A DNA stretch of 64,000 nt from Paralithodes platypus (GCA_032716605.1 CM064518.1:43170112-43234111), one strand, 5' to 3'; shown: positions 22,414 through 33,913, numbered from the stretch's first letter. Notes: a model not told the origin generated them from the sequence alone. A program made the numbers and translations.

Positions 22414-22861
22414 TTTCATCATATATGTAGTATTAGACTAACATTTTAATAGGAGAAAAAACAGTCATTGCTAACCTAAACCATTATATATACAATCCGT
22501 TCCCGCACAAACTAGCACTTCCATTTTAACCATAAGATATCTGTATTTCTAGTCTCATGGAGCCTTAGAATTGGACAACCCCTCCACTCAAATGAAATAG
22601 GCAATGCAAAGTATGAATAACTCCTATGTATATCCCAGTACTCTATTTTGGATGTTACTCCCATTAAAGGTTGCCAGCTAACTCTAGTTTATTCACAGAT
22701 ATAGGTAGAGATTGAAATCCAATCCTACTAACTTCTTGTCCAACTCAACTAAGGACTCATTAATTCATACTCTACTTTCCTGCATGTAAATCAGTAAATG
22801 TTTTCTCGAGAACGGTTTGAGCTAACTGCTACTTTAAGTTGATTTTATGAAAACAACACTA

Positions 22862-23076
22862 TTAACCCATCCAGTACCAGGGACGTCCCTTTTATCATAT
22901 TCTGGCAAATATTAGACGATTTTATTCAGCTTAGGAAGGACTTTTACCAATTATAAGGCTTCAAACTATCTCAATCATCCCTTTTAACTACCACAGATCC
23001 TTTCTAAGTTGCATAATATCGTCTTAATCTAGCTAGAATACAATATAACCCATGTCGCTGGTACTCAGAGGGTTAA
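22862..23076. mobile_element. TTAA-flanked MITE, family C (copy C4)
   Basis: TTAACCCATCCAGTACCAGG at the left and GCTGGTACTCAGAGGGTTAA at the right. The inner arms are TTAGACGATTTTATTCAGCT and ATAATATCGTCTTAATCTAG. Confidence 0.7.
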
Positions 23077-23167
23077 ACACTTCTTTTAATTCTTCAAGAA
23101 AATAATGTTAACTGTCATTGACACTAAGCTTAATTACTATTATATATCGCTATTATACAGTATATTA

Positions 23168-23285
23168 GTGTTAGATTTCGAACCTATGCAGGAAGGCGCT
23201 CTATCCAGTATCCCACATCGGAGGTCCGATGCGGTTTAGTGGATAGAGCTCCTGCCTTCATAGGTTCGAAATCTAACACTAGTTA
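23168..23285. repeat. Inverted pair of tRNA-like sequences
   Basis: The right arm, plus strand, reads GTCCGATGCGGTTTAGTGGA, then TAGAGCTCCTGCC and ATAGGTTCGAAATC: an A box and B box of a tRNA-type promoter. The left arm is its inverse (GATTTCGAACCTATGCAGG through CCACATCGGA). The arms are about 57 bp with about 8 mismatches and a near-zero loop, so the DNA or RNA folds into a long hairpin. The outermost bases TTAGTGTTAG/CTAACACTAGTTAA are also paired. Confidence 0.65.
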
Positions 23286-23413
23286 ATATTTTTGTCACCA
23301 AATAAACAACTTGCCATGGTTAAGGGAGTCGGATTTCGATTAAAAGGCTGATAATCCTCCACACAATTTGAGGTTGGGGAGAAACAGAGGTAGAAGTACA
23401 AACATTCTCCTTT

Positions 23414-23476
23414 TAATCTCCGATGTGGTATAGTGGATAAGCCTCCTGACTGCATTGGTTCGATATCAGAAGACAT
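23414..23476 (+). repeat. Third tRNA-like unit
   Basis: TCCGATGTGGTATAGTGGAT, AAGCCTCCTGAC and TTGGTTCGATATC match the arms at 23168-23285. It ends in AGAAGAC. It is either a SINE head or a dispersed tRNA pseudogene of the same family. Confidence 0.5.
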
Positions 23477-23514
23477 TTTTGGCTTTTGACTGTACTGTAT
23501 ACTGTAAAGGGTAA

Positions 23515-24075
23515 TAATAGTGTCTATAATAGTTTACCCTTTTAAGTAAGGTTGAATGGTCAGGTATTGGGAAATGTCACCTCATTCAAGTATTTGGGCA
23601 GTGGGATGAATAAAGATGTGAGTTTGGAGGATGAAGTGCGGGATAGGGTACAACGATAGAAGATGCTTGTACAGGTATGTTACAAGCAGGGTGGTGAGCA
23701 TGGAAATATGTAAGTCACTTCATAATTGTGTTGTAATCTTGACATTGGTGTACGGTAGTGAAGCATCGACGTTGTTGAAGAGACATAAATCAAGGGTGAG
23801 AGAGGTAGGAATGAGTTACTTGGGCAGTACGTATGGCGTCACCTGGAGAGATAAACAAACAGATAAGAAAGTATGAAACAGATGTGGTGTGGCTGTGGAT
23901 GTGGTGGAGAGTGTGAAGAGGAAAACCTTGAGGTGGTTCGGTCATATGGAGAGAGAGTTAATAACGAAAGAAGTGCACGAAAGTAAGGTGGAAGGGCAGA
24001 GAGGGACAGGTAGACCGATAATGTGAAGGAATGATGGAGTTGAGAGGTATTTGCGTGAAGGTGATGTTGGGTGGT
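23515..24075 (+). mobile_element. RTE-like LINE RT C-terminus, diverged (R3)
   Basis: Broken reading frames contain the same order as R1 and R2: FKYLGSGMNKD, EDEVRDRVQR, SLHNCVVILTLVYGSEA, RVREVGMSYLGSTYGVTWRD and LRWFGHM-like pieces. Many stops are present. The usual CGCGGCGTCAGGCAATAG end is missing. Confidence 0.65.
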
Positions 24076-24428
24076 AGGAAGGCATAATGGTAATGATAAG
24101 CCCACTAAATATAAGGTTAAACGGCCCATGAAGTAATTATAGATGAACCACTATCAACACACTTGGCCTTATTATATTTGCCTTTATTATGCCTAGTTAT
24201 TTTGCATATTGTGTGTTCATGACTCCACCGCTTCTGGCTTGAAAAAATCGCTTCGATATTCTTTATTTACATTGATTTGTATACATTTGTGTCGTTATAT
24301 AATAGGTCAGAATACATTACACGAGGCTAGGTTAGGTTAGGTTGACAATTGAGCTATTCGAACTGACAATTATTAGTTGTATACAATTATTTTTCAGGCA
24401 GGGTGCGGGTAATATCGAACATATGTGC

Positions 24429-24600
<172 letters not shown>

Positions 24601-24738
24601 AACACGCACATATATACTCAAACACGCTTTTTGGCCTACCTCTAATGAATGGACTATAGTGTATTGGAGGAGAGCTTCTCCTCGTAACACCACCACCCCT
24701 TCTATTACATGAACCAGATTCAGAACTTTCATGATTAG

Positions 24739-24957
24739 GTACAACAGCCAAATAAGTGATGTCTCGGCGCCAAGTATATTTTGATCAATAATTGTTATCC
24801 GGCAATATCTAAACTTGAATTATTGATTTCGAGTGAGATATACAAACATGTTCGTACACTTACTCACCCTATTCAACGTCTGACAGACATTAATAAAGCA
24901 CAGAGCGAGCCAAATTTAATGACAGCTGAGACATGACTTACTAGTGCTACCGTGTAC
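24739..24957. mobile_element. Short TIR element, family E (copy E1, uninterrupted)
   Basis: GTACAACAGCCAAATAAGT at the left is a worn version of the 20-bp end seen in E2. The right end reads ACTTACTAGTGCTACCGTGTAC. The interior is collinear with E2: GATGTCTCGGCGCCAAGTAT, TGATCAATAATTGTTA, CTGACAGACATTAATAAAGC. It shows the empty site for the insertion inside E2. Confidence 0.65.
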
Positions 24958-25109
24958 TGTATGAAAAGGGTTTATAATATCATGGGACATATTGATGGTA
25001 AAGTCGATCAAAAATATCCCTTCAAATTCCAATGTTCTTTCCTCAGCTGAATATGATCATCTAATGATAATCAAAAGCATGTATAAATCGCGTCCTTGAG
25101 TACTGAAAG

Positions 25110-25340
25110 TACTGAACATTCTAAGACGTTTCACCTCGTTTGACTATGAGACACTTTTTCCTATGCAGGTGTCGTTTTTTTTTTCTTTATAGGCGAGAGA
25201 CAGTGAGCCTGCAAATAAGAACAAACCGGCTTTCGTTCAGGACATCCCCCCCCCCCCCCCCCACACACACACATGTACATATTTGGCATGAAGGAAGGGT
25301 GCTGGGTGCGTTTTTATTAGCTTGAAGGTGGTCAGGGGAT
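25110..25340. mobile_element. Highly diverged family A MITE fragment (A14)
   Basis: TAAGACGTTTCACCTCGTTT, GCAGGTGTCG, GGCGAGAGACAGTGAGCC, AACCGGCTTTCGTTCAGGAC and AGCTTGAAGG follow family A order, with a C run and a CA run inserted. Confidence 0.45.
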
Positions 25341-25399
25341 TGGATTGTGTTTTCTTCTTGTTTATAAATAGGGGCAAATTAAAATTACATTGCTTGAAA

Positions 25400-26180
25400 A
25401 TGGCGGCCGTAAGCAAAGCTGATTTATTAACCTACTACTAATTAGGCAAAGTCATTATAACCCCCACAATGTTGCACTAGTGCTTAGCTATAATGCTGCT
25501 GTCTGTTTTTCTAGCTACCTATACGGCCATCAATAATCGATATTTTCAGTTAGGAAAGGTTGTTGGAATCTCAGGTTTAATGGAGATACGCATGCCCCTC
25601 TTAATCCCTCTCCATCTCTTGTATAATGTTAGCCAGAGATTACCCCTTTCATTCCTATACATAGCTGAGTAAAGTCCTCTAATGTCAGCAAGAGATTTTC
25701 CTTTTCATTACTATCCAAACCTGAATAAAGTTGTCTAATGGCAGGCAGAGATTACCCCTCGCATTCCAATCCATAACCAAGTAAAATATTATAAAAAATA
25801 TATAAATAAATAAAAGGTAGACGATAACTTACCAAACGTACTGCCATGGAACTCATTTACGAAGGTAGTAAATAGTGTCCTTTTCAATCTTCGGGGGCAA
25901 CTGTTTACTTTAGATAGGTTGTCCTCTATATTATCAGTCTACACTCTTGATGTTATTTGTGTTAGTGTTCATACAAGTTGTTCCCTCTGTGTCCATATAC
26001 AAATGTAATTTGCCACGCCAAATGACTATCGTACAAATGACTATCGTACAAATGACTATCGTAATTTGCCACACCAAATGACTATCGTACACTCATCATG
26101 CGTACCAGTTTTGCTCGTTCCATATTGTACACCTAAACTTTACAGAGTACAGTACTAGTCTGCTACCCACCACCCACAAC
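25400..26180. other. Intergenic DNA, short local repeats only
   Basis: No gene seen. AAATGACTATCGTAC is repeated three times with a fourth copy nearby (26018-26095). Three spaced TCTAATG..AGCAGAGATTACCCCT-like segments (25630-25760) are relics of a short repeat. Confidence 0.4.
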
Positions 26181-26231
26181 ACTAACGACACAAACCCACA
26201 GACAATACTGGCCAAGACCAACAGCACTGGT

Positions 26232-26760
26232 GGTTGTACAGGCTGTTAATGATGGGGGAGGGATGGGTGGAAAGGGGGAGGGAGGGGTTGATGAGGGGGA
26301 CAGATGGAAGGAGGGAGGGACGGGTTGATGGGGCTGATGGTGAGGGGTGGGTGGAAGAGGTGGATGATGGGGGAGGTGGAAGGAGGGAGAGAGGGGTTGA
26401 TGGTGAGGGGTGGATGGAAGAGGGGGTGGTGGAATGAGGGAGAGAGGGAGGGGTCGATGGTGAGGGGGGGATGGAAGAGGGGAATGATGGGGGAGGTGGA
26501 AAGAGGGAGGGAGGGGTTGATGGTGAGGGGTGGATGGAAGAGGGGGCTTGTGGGGGAGGTGGAAAGAGGGGGAGGGGCTGATGGTGAGGGGTGGAGGGAA
26601 TAGGGGGGTGATGGGGGAGGTGGAAGGAGGGAAGGAGGGGTGGCGGAAGGGGATGATGGTGAGTGGGATGATGGGGGAGGTGGAAGGATGGAGGGAGGGG
26701 TGGTAGAAGGGGATGATGGTGGGGGTTAGGAGAGGAAGGGGATGGGGGCAGGGGTGGAAG
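26232..26760. repeat. G-rich minisatellite, units of about 50 bp
   Basis: Repeated GGGGAGGTGGAAGGAGGG and GTTGATGGTGAGGGGTGG blocks, about ten imperfect units, with an extreme G/C strand bias. The minus-strand 231-codon Pro/Ser/His frame across it has the repeat's periodicity and is not supported as a gene. Confidence 0.85.
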
Positions 26761-26879
26761 AAAGTTGGGGGAAACTCCGTACATGAAGGCGTGACAGACG
26801 GCGCCGCTAGGGGAGAGCAGTGGCGAAGGAAGGAAAATAGATATGGAAAGAAAAAACATAAAGATAACCCACCACACTC

Positions 26880-27544
26880 CTAAGCGGCTATAACCTAAAC
26901 AAAATCAAATATAAACAGCCTAAGTTTAAACCAGTATGGTTATGTTAATTTAGAATATATTAGGTTAAGTCTGGATAAGCTAGATACATTTTATTAGTGG
27001 TGAGGGAATGATAAAGATACAAACAACTGAGGGAAATATCCACTACACACACTCTCACTTTGGCTGTCTGTGTGCTTGCCTTTCTCCCTGACTGTCTCTG
27101 TTTTCACCTGTCTGTCTATGTCGTCTTTATCTGTCCCTGTGTGTCTGTCTATCTGCCTGTCCCAGTTTTATGTATGTGTTGTGTGTGTGTTATTATTGTT
27201 ATTTATACAGTCCATGCTACATGCTACAATAAAAAAACTAGTTCTGCTCTATAATTCACGAAGCATATCTAACGACAAGTGCAGTAAACTATAACTTATA
27301 TTAATTACTTCACATATTGTATGGTGGTCAACAGTGGACATGTATAACGTAGATTCTACTATAAATAGCCTCCGTAATTTCCTCAATATACAATTGTTCG
27401 TTACTCGAGGTCACGCTTTATACTGTATATGATTCTGGTTTTCGTTAGACGATTTTGTTCAGCTTAGGAGAAAAGTTTGGAATTTGGATGGTTAATTGAG
27501 ATAGACTTAACCAATTTCATGCCTAGAGGGCCTTCCAAAACGGA
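26880..27544. other. Intergenic DNA, no feature recognised
   Basis: Includes a CTGT/TGTC-rich stretch at 27060-27180 and a weak family C fragment near 27430-27475. No coding evidence. Confidence 0.4.
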
Positions 27545-27812
27545 GTGAACAAATTTAGTGTTAGCAAGAATAAAGAGATGAAAGCGCACCAGTCACTCCT
27601 CTACGCCAAGTTTTCCTATAGCCTATTGCTCAACATCTCTGGGCATCCTATCAAAGGCCTTTTCCAGGTCTACAAGCACAAGGTGCAGTGTTCTATCTTT
27701 AAGTATATATCTTTCTTGCAGCTGCCTGTCTATGACGATAACATCGATTGTACCATGTCCTGGGATGACCCCAAACTGCATATAATCGACAGAGATGCTT
27801 TTCATCATTCAC
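27545..27812 (-). mobile_element. RTE-like LINE RT fragment (R5)
   Basis: The minus-strand frame contains QFGVIPGHGTIDVIVIDRQL, then LHLVLVDLEKAFDRMPRDV. This is RT motif region 2-A of RTE-type elements, with the first catalytic Asp in the LVDLEKAFD motif. No other RT motifs are attached. It is an isolated relic. Confidence 0.75.
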
Positions 27813-27977
27813 TCATAACAAATCCGCCAATAGAAAGTGTCGCACAAAATGAATACAACAACAATCAATTAATATAGAGAGTAGCGCCCATTAAGAGTAG
27901 CGCACCTATGGAGACGACATTCTTTTATGACAAGTTGGAGATAGCATGCGCTCCACAGATGGCTCTCAGTTTTACTA

Positions 27978-28180
27978 TTAAGCCCTTCTGTACTGGAAAC
28001 GTCTTTTTAATATTATTCTAGCTATGTGTCTATTATTGTGTGCAGTTTAAGACAGATCTGTGGTAGTAGAAAGGGTTAAGTGAGATAAATCGATGCCTGT
28101 TAATTTCAAACTGAATAAACATCGCTTAATAGTAGTCATAATAAAGTTAAAAGGACGTCATCGGTACTGAATGGGTTTAA
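27978..28180. mobile_element. TTAA-flanked MITE, family C (copy C5)
   Basis: TTAAGCCCTTCTGTACTGG at the left and ATCGGTACTGAATGGGTTTAA at the right. It keeps an empty TTTAAGACAG centre (GTGCAGTTTAAGACAGATC), the position at which A9 interrupts copy C9. Confidence 0.65.
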
Positions 28181-28468
28181 ATGTGTTGCTATTTTTGTTA
28201 TAAATATTAAAGGTTACCGGTATGCTATTACCGTGCTATTTAAGCTTTAATACCATAATTTATTTGCTGTTAATATTAAGAGTTTACTATTAATATTGAA
28301 CTTTTACTATTGTTAAAGTATTGTCTATAATACTAAAAGATTGGCTATCGTATCACCCACGAGAATAGCACCCAAGAAGTGTAGCGAAGACGGATAGCAG
28401 AGCAGTACAGATAAAGAGCAAACAACAACATGTGCTAGACAGATGGCTTCACAGGTATTTTATCAATA

Positions 28469-28837
28469 TTAATGGGAACCACCTCGTTTTTTTTTCTCTC
28501 TCTCTCTAGGTTGCATCCATTCGGCACCATTCAGCCTACTCTTTTAAGACGTTTATCCCCATCTAGGTGTCGATTTTTCCTGGCGAGCGGTAGCGAGCAA
28601 GCATATATACAACAAATGTTTTCGACAGCAGGCTAAATTTGTAAATGTTTCGATAGACAAATTTCTCCGGGGAAGCCGGATTTCTCCATACAATGCTGGC
28701 TCGCTATCGCTCGCCAGGAAGATATCAAAACCTGGATGGGGATAAACGTCTTAAAACAGTAGGCTGAATGGGACCGAATGGATACAAGCCAGAGAAAGAG
28801 AAACGGAGAGACAAACAAGCAGGTGAACCCCCCTTAA
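28469..28837. mobile_element. TTAA-flanked foldback MITE, family B (copy B3)
   Basis: TTAATGGGAACCACCTCG at the left and CAGGTGAACCCCCCTTAA at the right. Arms ATCCATTCGGCACCATTCAG and CTGAATGGGACCGAATGGAT are inverted. The core reads GGCGAGCGGTAGCGAGC. It is followed after 12 bp by the family C copy C9. Confidence 0.8.
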
Positions 28838-28849
28838 CAATTTTCCTCT

Positions 28850-29396
28850 AAACCCCTGCAGCACCATGACGCCTTTTATCCCTTTCATTCTGGCTGAAAC
28901 TAGATGGTGTTATTGCAGTTTAAGGGGAGATTTCCACTTAAGGTATTTTTTTCTGGACCCCTTTCTCCTTCATGTTTAGCCCCATTGTTTTTGAGATTTT
29001 AAAACGTTCGCCACATTAGTTTGGCAATTTTAAGAACTTTTGCCCCATTTATGCCACTTTTAAGGCATTTCGTGCCATTTAGGTGTCGATTTTTTCCTGG
29101 CGAGCGATAGCGAGCCTGTAATTTAAGAGGAACCGGCCTTTGGCCGGGAAATTTTTCTACCGAAAAATGTACAAATTTATCTTGGAAAGGAGGTCAAGGG
29201 GGTGTAATTTCAAGCTTGATGGAAGTCTAGGAAACACACTAAAAACCTCCCCTTAAGAAGGACCTATGCTATTAAGAGGTTTCATCGAGATTGCATTTAC
29301 CCATTTGAGTCAGAGAATTAGTTCATAAAGTGAAGAAAATCGTCTAATGGTAACCAGAATATGATGACAATAACGTAATGGTGGTGAAGGGGTTAA
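28850..29396. mobile_element. Family C MITE split by a family A insertion (C9)
   Basis: The left part (28850-28919) reads AACCCCTGCAGCACC then TATTGCAGT. The right part (29257-29396) reads GAAGGACCTATGC, AAAATCGTCTAATGGTAACC and GGTGAAGGGGTTAA. Joining at a single TTAA restores the GCAGTTTAAGAAGGACC centre typical of family C. Confidence 0.7.
28920..29256. mobile_element. Family A MITE nested in C9 (A9)
   Basis: TTAAGGGGAGATTTCC at the left and CCTCCCCTTAA at the right, with both TTAA copies at the junctions. The interior has GGCGAGCGATAGCGAGCC and GGCCTTTGGCC. It shows that family A duplicates TTAA on insertion. Confidence 0.85.
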
Positions 29397-29565
29397 TATG
29401 AACAGAGGATAGGTGCTAAGGTTTACCATTGGTATATTTTTGTTTAAATTAATATTAAGCTTCATCTATTAAACCGTTCAGAATTATGACGCGTAAGATT
29501 CAACATTTTATCCAGCTTTGAAAGACCCTCTATGAATAAGAACGGTAAAAATTATCCTAATTTGT

Positions 29566-29668
29566 ATTGTCTACGTGTAGGAGGGAGACAACAGGCAAAA
29601 CTGTCTGGAACAAGTGTCTCCCCAAAAGTTGAAAGAGTGACAGAGCCCAATTAAGGGTGGTTTGGTGG
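29566..29668 (-). mobile_element. Jockey-like LINE 3' end fragment (J5)
   Basis: GGAGGGAGACAACAGGCAAA, AAGTGTCTCCCCAAAAGTTG and AAAGAGTGACAGAGCCC match, in minus orientation, the 3' end of J1 and J3. It is severely 5'-truncated. Confidence 0.65.
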
Positions 29669-30068
29669 TCGTCTTCATACAATGTGTGTGTGTGTGTGTG
29701 TGTGTTTGTGTGTGTATGTTGAAAATAAGTGTGGCGTGCTTGTTTAGTGTAGTGAAATGAATAGGAGGAAGAGGAGGTGTTTGTGAGAGCTAGCTGGATT
29801 ACTCTCTGTGTAGGTGAAACAGAAACAGTGAGGGAGGCCAGACACATGAAACAGGGGTTCCAGCAACTCTTATCATATGCCTATAAAGCCTCCCCTGGGT
29901 ATTGCCCTGCTCGATTGGTGCCTACAATCTCTCCACTGGGAGATCGATCTATATACTCAGGCACATAACCCATTTATTGATGTTGTATTTATTTATTTAT
30001 TTATTTATTTTTTAGCTGGGAGATAGCCAACGCAAAATGAAGAAACCCATCCTCATATACTGAAAGGG

Positions 30069-30439
30069 TTAAGGGGACAGTGGCTGTTTGTTTGGTCTAT
30101 TCATTAATTTATTCATATATGTTTTTAGTTTCCTACCTAGACCTCCATCAAGCTTAGAAAAACACCCTCTAGACCCCCCTTCAAGATGGATTTGTAAATT
30201 TTTCGGTAGAAAAATTTCCCGGCCAAAGGCCGATCCCTCCTAAAATTACAAGCTCGCTATTGCTCGCCAGGAAATAATCGACACCTAAATGGCACAAAGG
30301 GGCCTAATATTGACAAAGAAATGGGGTACAAGGTCATAAAATCCCCAAACTAATGGAACCAACGTCTTAAAGTCTCAACACTAGTGGGGCTAAACATTAG
30401 GGAGAAGGGGGTCCAGAAAAACGGTCTGTCTCCCCTTAA
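30069..30439. mobile_element. TTAA-flanked MITE, family A (copy A10)
   Basis: TTAAGGGGACAGTGGCTGTT at the left and AACGGTCTGTCTCCCCTTAA at the right. Very similar to A8 and A12, hence one of the youngest copies. The flanks GGGTTAA and TTAACAT share only TTAA. Confidence 0.85.
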
Positions 30440-30830
30440 CATAGAAATAGGAAGTAGCACACCAAACGAGTAACAAAGATGGATAGAAAACGGCGCACCA
30501 GTATAGCCTAAGACAAGGGGGAGACAGCACATGCGCAACAGATGGCTTTACCACCCTGCTATTAATGACCCTCCTTGATCAAACTTTTACCGTAAGCCCG
30601 ATAACTACGGAAGTGATGTGTGGCGTTCCCGTTGTTGTGGCGGAGGCAGGTACCGTGTTGACGAGTTGGAGTGTGACGAATGGTGGTGGCCCTAAATCCA
30701 TGAGAGCTACGAAATCCCCCTCGCGCCCTTACTACTGCTTGCGTGGAGAGAGATAAACAACAACAATACATCTGTGATATTGATTGCTATTGGTTAAAAA
30801 TAAATTGGTCGTGTGTGGTGTGGGTAGATA
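30440..30830. other. Intergenic DNA, no feature recognised
   Basis: A GC-richer patch at 30560-30740 has short open frames without recognisable domains. It borders the 3' tail of R1. Confidence 0.35.
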
Positions 30831-31880
30831 GTCTATCTATCTATCTATCTATCTATCTATTGCCTGACGCCGCGATCCCCAAAAGGGTGGCCACGAACGA
30901 AACGCCCCCATGCACCTCTGTCTCCAGTCAGTCGACGCCCCTCCTCCCAACCAGCACCACCTTCATCCACATACTTCTTCACTCCATCCTTCCACCTCTC
31001 TTTCGGTCTACATCTCCCTCTCTGTCCTTCCATCTCGCTCTCGTACACCTTCTTAGTCATTCTCTCGCTTCCCACACATTCCATATGGCCGAACCATCTC
31101 AAGGTATTCCTTTTCACACTTTCCAGCACATCTACCTCTACACCACACCTCCTTCTTACTTCCTCATTCGTCTGTCTATCCCTCCATGTAACTCCACACG
31201 CACTTCTCAAGTAACTCATTTCCACTCCTCTCACTCTTGGTCTGAGTCTCTTCTCAAACGTCCATGCTTCGCTTCCGTAAGTCAGTGTCAGGATTACCAC
31301 ACTGTCATGCAATGACTTCTTCACTTCCATACTGACCACCCTATTTCTTGTTACTGCTTTTAGTGTTCCTACAACCCACTTCCCCTGTTGTACCCTCTCC
31401 CGCACTTCTTCATGCATAGTCCCATCTTTACTCAACACACTGCCCAGATACTTAAAAGAGCTGACGATCTCCATAGCCTGACTGTTCAACTTCACCTCAC
31501 ACTCTGTGACTTCACCCCTTTTGAAGACCATAACCTTGCTCTTCCCCGCATTTACCTTCAAATTCCGATTTCGCACACTGTTCCAAACTCATTTACCAGA
31601 CCCTGCAACTCCCATTCATTATCACTCCTCAGAAGTGTATCATCTGCAAACCGCAGTATAGGCAGCTTCCACTCATTTCCCTCCCTTTTCAGCGATACAC
31701 CAACATCCACTGCTCTTCCTAGTATATATTTCATGACTTCATCCATATATATACAGTAAACAACCACGGGGACATCACACACCCCTGTTTCAACCCAACA
31801 TTCAGGTCAAAGAACTCGCTCTGCTGATTCTCCACACGTACTGCCGCCTTTGGACCCTCATACATGCTCTTCACTGCTGA
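30831..31880 (-). mobile_element. RTE-like LINE, 5'-truncated, RT palm to C-terminus (copy R1)
   Basis: Minus strand, 5' to 3': VGLKQGCVMSP-like and VYMDEVMKYILGRAVDVGVS, then LPILRFADDTLL (the catalytic YADD box as FADD), then NVNAGKSKVMVF-type LKVNAGKSKVMVFKRGE, FKYLGSVLSKDGTMHEEVRE, LTLTYGSEAWT, MSYLRSACGVTWRDRQTNEE, LRWFGHMECVGSERMTKKVY and GRCRPKERWKDGV. One frame change separates the palm from the intact 239-codon C-terminal frame. The 3' end GGCGTCAGGCAATAG runs into a (TAGA)n tail at 30831-30860, the simple-repeat tail typical of RTE-type elements. Confidence 0.85.
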
Positions 31881-32530
31881 AAGGCATTAAACAGACAGTT
31901 ATTTTATGTATTCAAATATTGGTGAAAGTGCCAAAATCAAGCTATAATAGGGTATAAATTACCAAAGTAACATTGTCATTGATACACTTTCTACATTTTT
32001 TCCTGATTGCACATAATTACAAGCATTTTCTTCAAATTGTCAGGCGCTAAATTTTGCCGTCTGTCGGAGAGTACATATTTCAGTTCTGGCGGCAGCAACA
32101 AGCACCAATAGTTTACACTCTGAAAAAAAAAAGGCATTATAGTGATTAATTAAATTACCAAAAAAGGCACAAGAAGGCTCTGAAAACAAAAAAGGCATAA
32201 TAGGCACTAAATCGGTAAAAAAGGCATTATAGTGATGACATTGCCAAAAATGCAAAAAAAAAAGGCAATTCTGGCATTTATGGCAAAATCCGGTCTTTAA
32301 TTAGTCACTCGTATTACATCACTGACTATCTACCCACACCACACACGACCAATATATTTAAGCCAATAGTACTCACTGTCTGAATGGATGGGGAGTTTGG
32401 GTGAGCATAGTGAGTTATATCGCACCTGGACCCGTTGGTTAGGCTAGCTTAAGTTAATTTAGGATAACCAAACCCGTGAGACGCCACAGCAAGCTCATAG
32501 ATTTCGCAAGAATCACGGATATTTAGTAAC
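31881..32530. other. AT-rich DNA with a small A-rich repeat cluster
   Basis: At 32120-32280, AAAAAGGCATTATAGTGAT occurs twice, with AAAAAAGGCA-type variants several more times. No coding evidence. Confidence 0.45.
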
Positions 32531-32533
32531 ACT

Positions 32534-32681
32534 GCGCACGGTAACTATTTGCTACGGTAACTATTTTCTACGGTAACTATTTTCTACGGTAACTATTTTC
32601 TAAGGTAACTATTTTCTACGGTAGCTATTTTCTACGGTAACTATTTTCTACGGTAACTATTTTCTACGGTAACTATTTTCA
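32534..32681. repeat. 16-bp tandem repeat, 9 copies
   Basis: Unit CTACGGTAACTATTTT, with two single-base variants (AAGGTAAC, GGTAGCTA). Confidence 0.9.
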
Positions 32682-32828
32682 GCAGATCAGGCCCGCTAGT
32701 TCGCAAATAGAATTGTAATTAAGATTCAGCCACTTAATTCACTTTACTTGCAGATTAGTTGCCGATATCCATGCAGAGGAGAATCGTTGGTGATGAAAAA
32801 GGTATGGGAGACGATTAATTATATCATC

Positions 32829-33026
32829 TTAACCCCTTCTGTACCGGCTACGTCTTTGTAATATTATTCTGGCTACTATTAGATAATTGTATGCAGTTTA
32901 AAAAGAGCCTCCATCAATTAACAGGCTTCGACCTATCTCACTTAACCCTTTTTACTACCACAGATCATTCTTAAACTGCCCAGTAGAGTAAACTGGGCAG
33001 TAATTCGCCGGTACAGAAGGGGTTAA
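32829..33026. mobile_element. TTAA-flanked MITE, family C (best copy, C6)
   Basis: Perfect termini: TTAACCCCTTCTGTACCGGC at the left and GCCGGTACAGAAGGGGTTAA at the right. Inner arms TTAGATAATTGTATGCAGTT and TTCTTAAACTGCCC flank AGAGCCTCC. At 198 bp it is the best reference for family C. Confidence 0.85.
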
Positions 33027-33214
33027 AAGTACTGCAAGGTAATTAAACCCTGGGCCATATAATTGCCAAACTGATATATGTTTATATTGGCATTAATTAA
33101 TAACCCGTTTCTTAGAACAGGCGATTCACCACTGTTGCATTATTCCATGGTTCAGAATTGGAAACTGCTTATCAACGGACTCCTATAAAGTTCTCACTGT
33201 GGAATAGAAATAAA

Positions 33215-33750
33215 CATACGAGTGCCTCCCCTAGAGTTGAAAGAGAGACAGGGCCAAAATCAAGGAATGTTCGAGCCAAAATGCCTGGACACACGGAGTT
33301 TGAAGTAATTTAAGTCATAGGATGAGGGGAAGATGGATTCAGGGAGAGAGTTCCAGAGCTCAACTGTTAAATAGAAGAAGATTTGGGAATATCGTTTCAC
33401 TCTTGGATTGGAGAGTTGCACAAAGTAGGGATGGGGTTGTGTTGCAAGACGGGTGCTACGTACTCTACGTAGAGTAGGTGGTATACACTGAGATAGCAGC
33501 CTCTGAGGAACATTGATTATTGTAATAGGGGTAGAATAGCGAGAGAGATGCCACCTTGCGGCGAAGAGAGAGATAGATTGCAATGAGTCAGTGATTGGAC
33601 GTGAATTAATGAGACGAAAGGCTTTCTTTTCTACTTTGTCGAGAAGTGCTGTGTGAGAGGATCCTCCCCACACATGTGAGCAATACTTAATGCATGAACG
33701 CACTGTGTCCCTGTATAGAGCAAGAAGCTGTGCAGGGGTAAAGAACCCCT
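33215..33750 (-). mobile_element. Jockey-like LINE RT C-terminus (copy J2)
   Basis: A minus-strand frame of 180 codons holds GFFTPAQLLALYRDTVRSCI, KYCSHVWGGSSHTALLDKVE, TLRRVRSTRLATQPHPYFVQ and ELWNSLPESIFPSSYDLNYF. This is the same C-terminal RT region as J1, without stops. Both ends are truncated: 5' at a (GTAT)n run, 3' before the usual A tail. Confidence 0.8.
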
Positions 33751-33913
33751 GTATGTATGTATATATGTATGTATGTACAGTATGTCCTCTCGGGATCAGC
33801 ATATGATCGGGGTTACATTTTAATCCTCACTGGGATCGGTTACTTTGAATAGTGGCCAATATTATTGTTCCCTTTAGCCAGGAAAAATCCACATCGTTTA
33901 GGGGAAAATAGTC

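Noticed and set aside
24327..24344. Telomeric repeat array
   Set aside because: Only about three TTAGG units; too short to mean more than chance.
26182..26877. 231-codon Pro/Ser/His-rich minus-strand frame as a gene
   Set aside because: It follows the periodicity of the G-rich minisatellite on the opposite strand; low complexity throughout.
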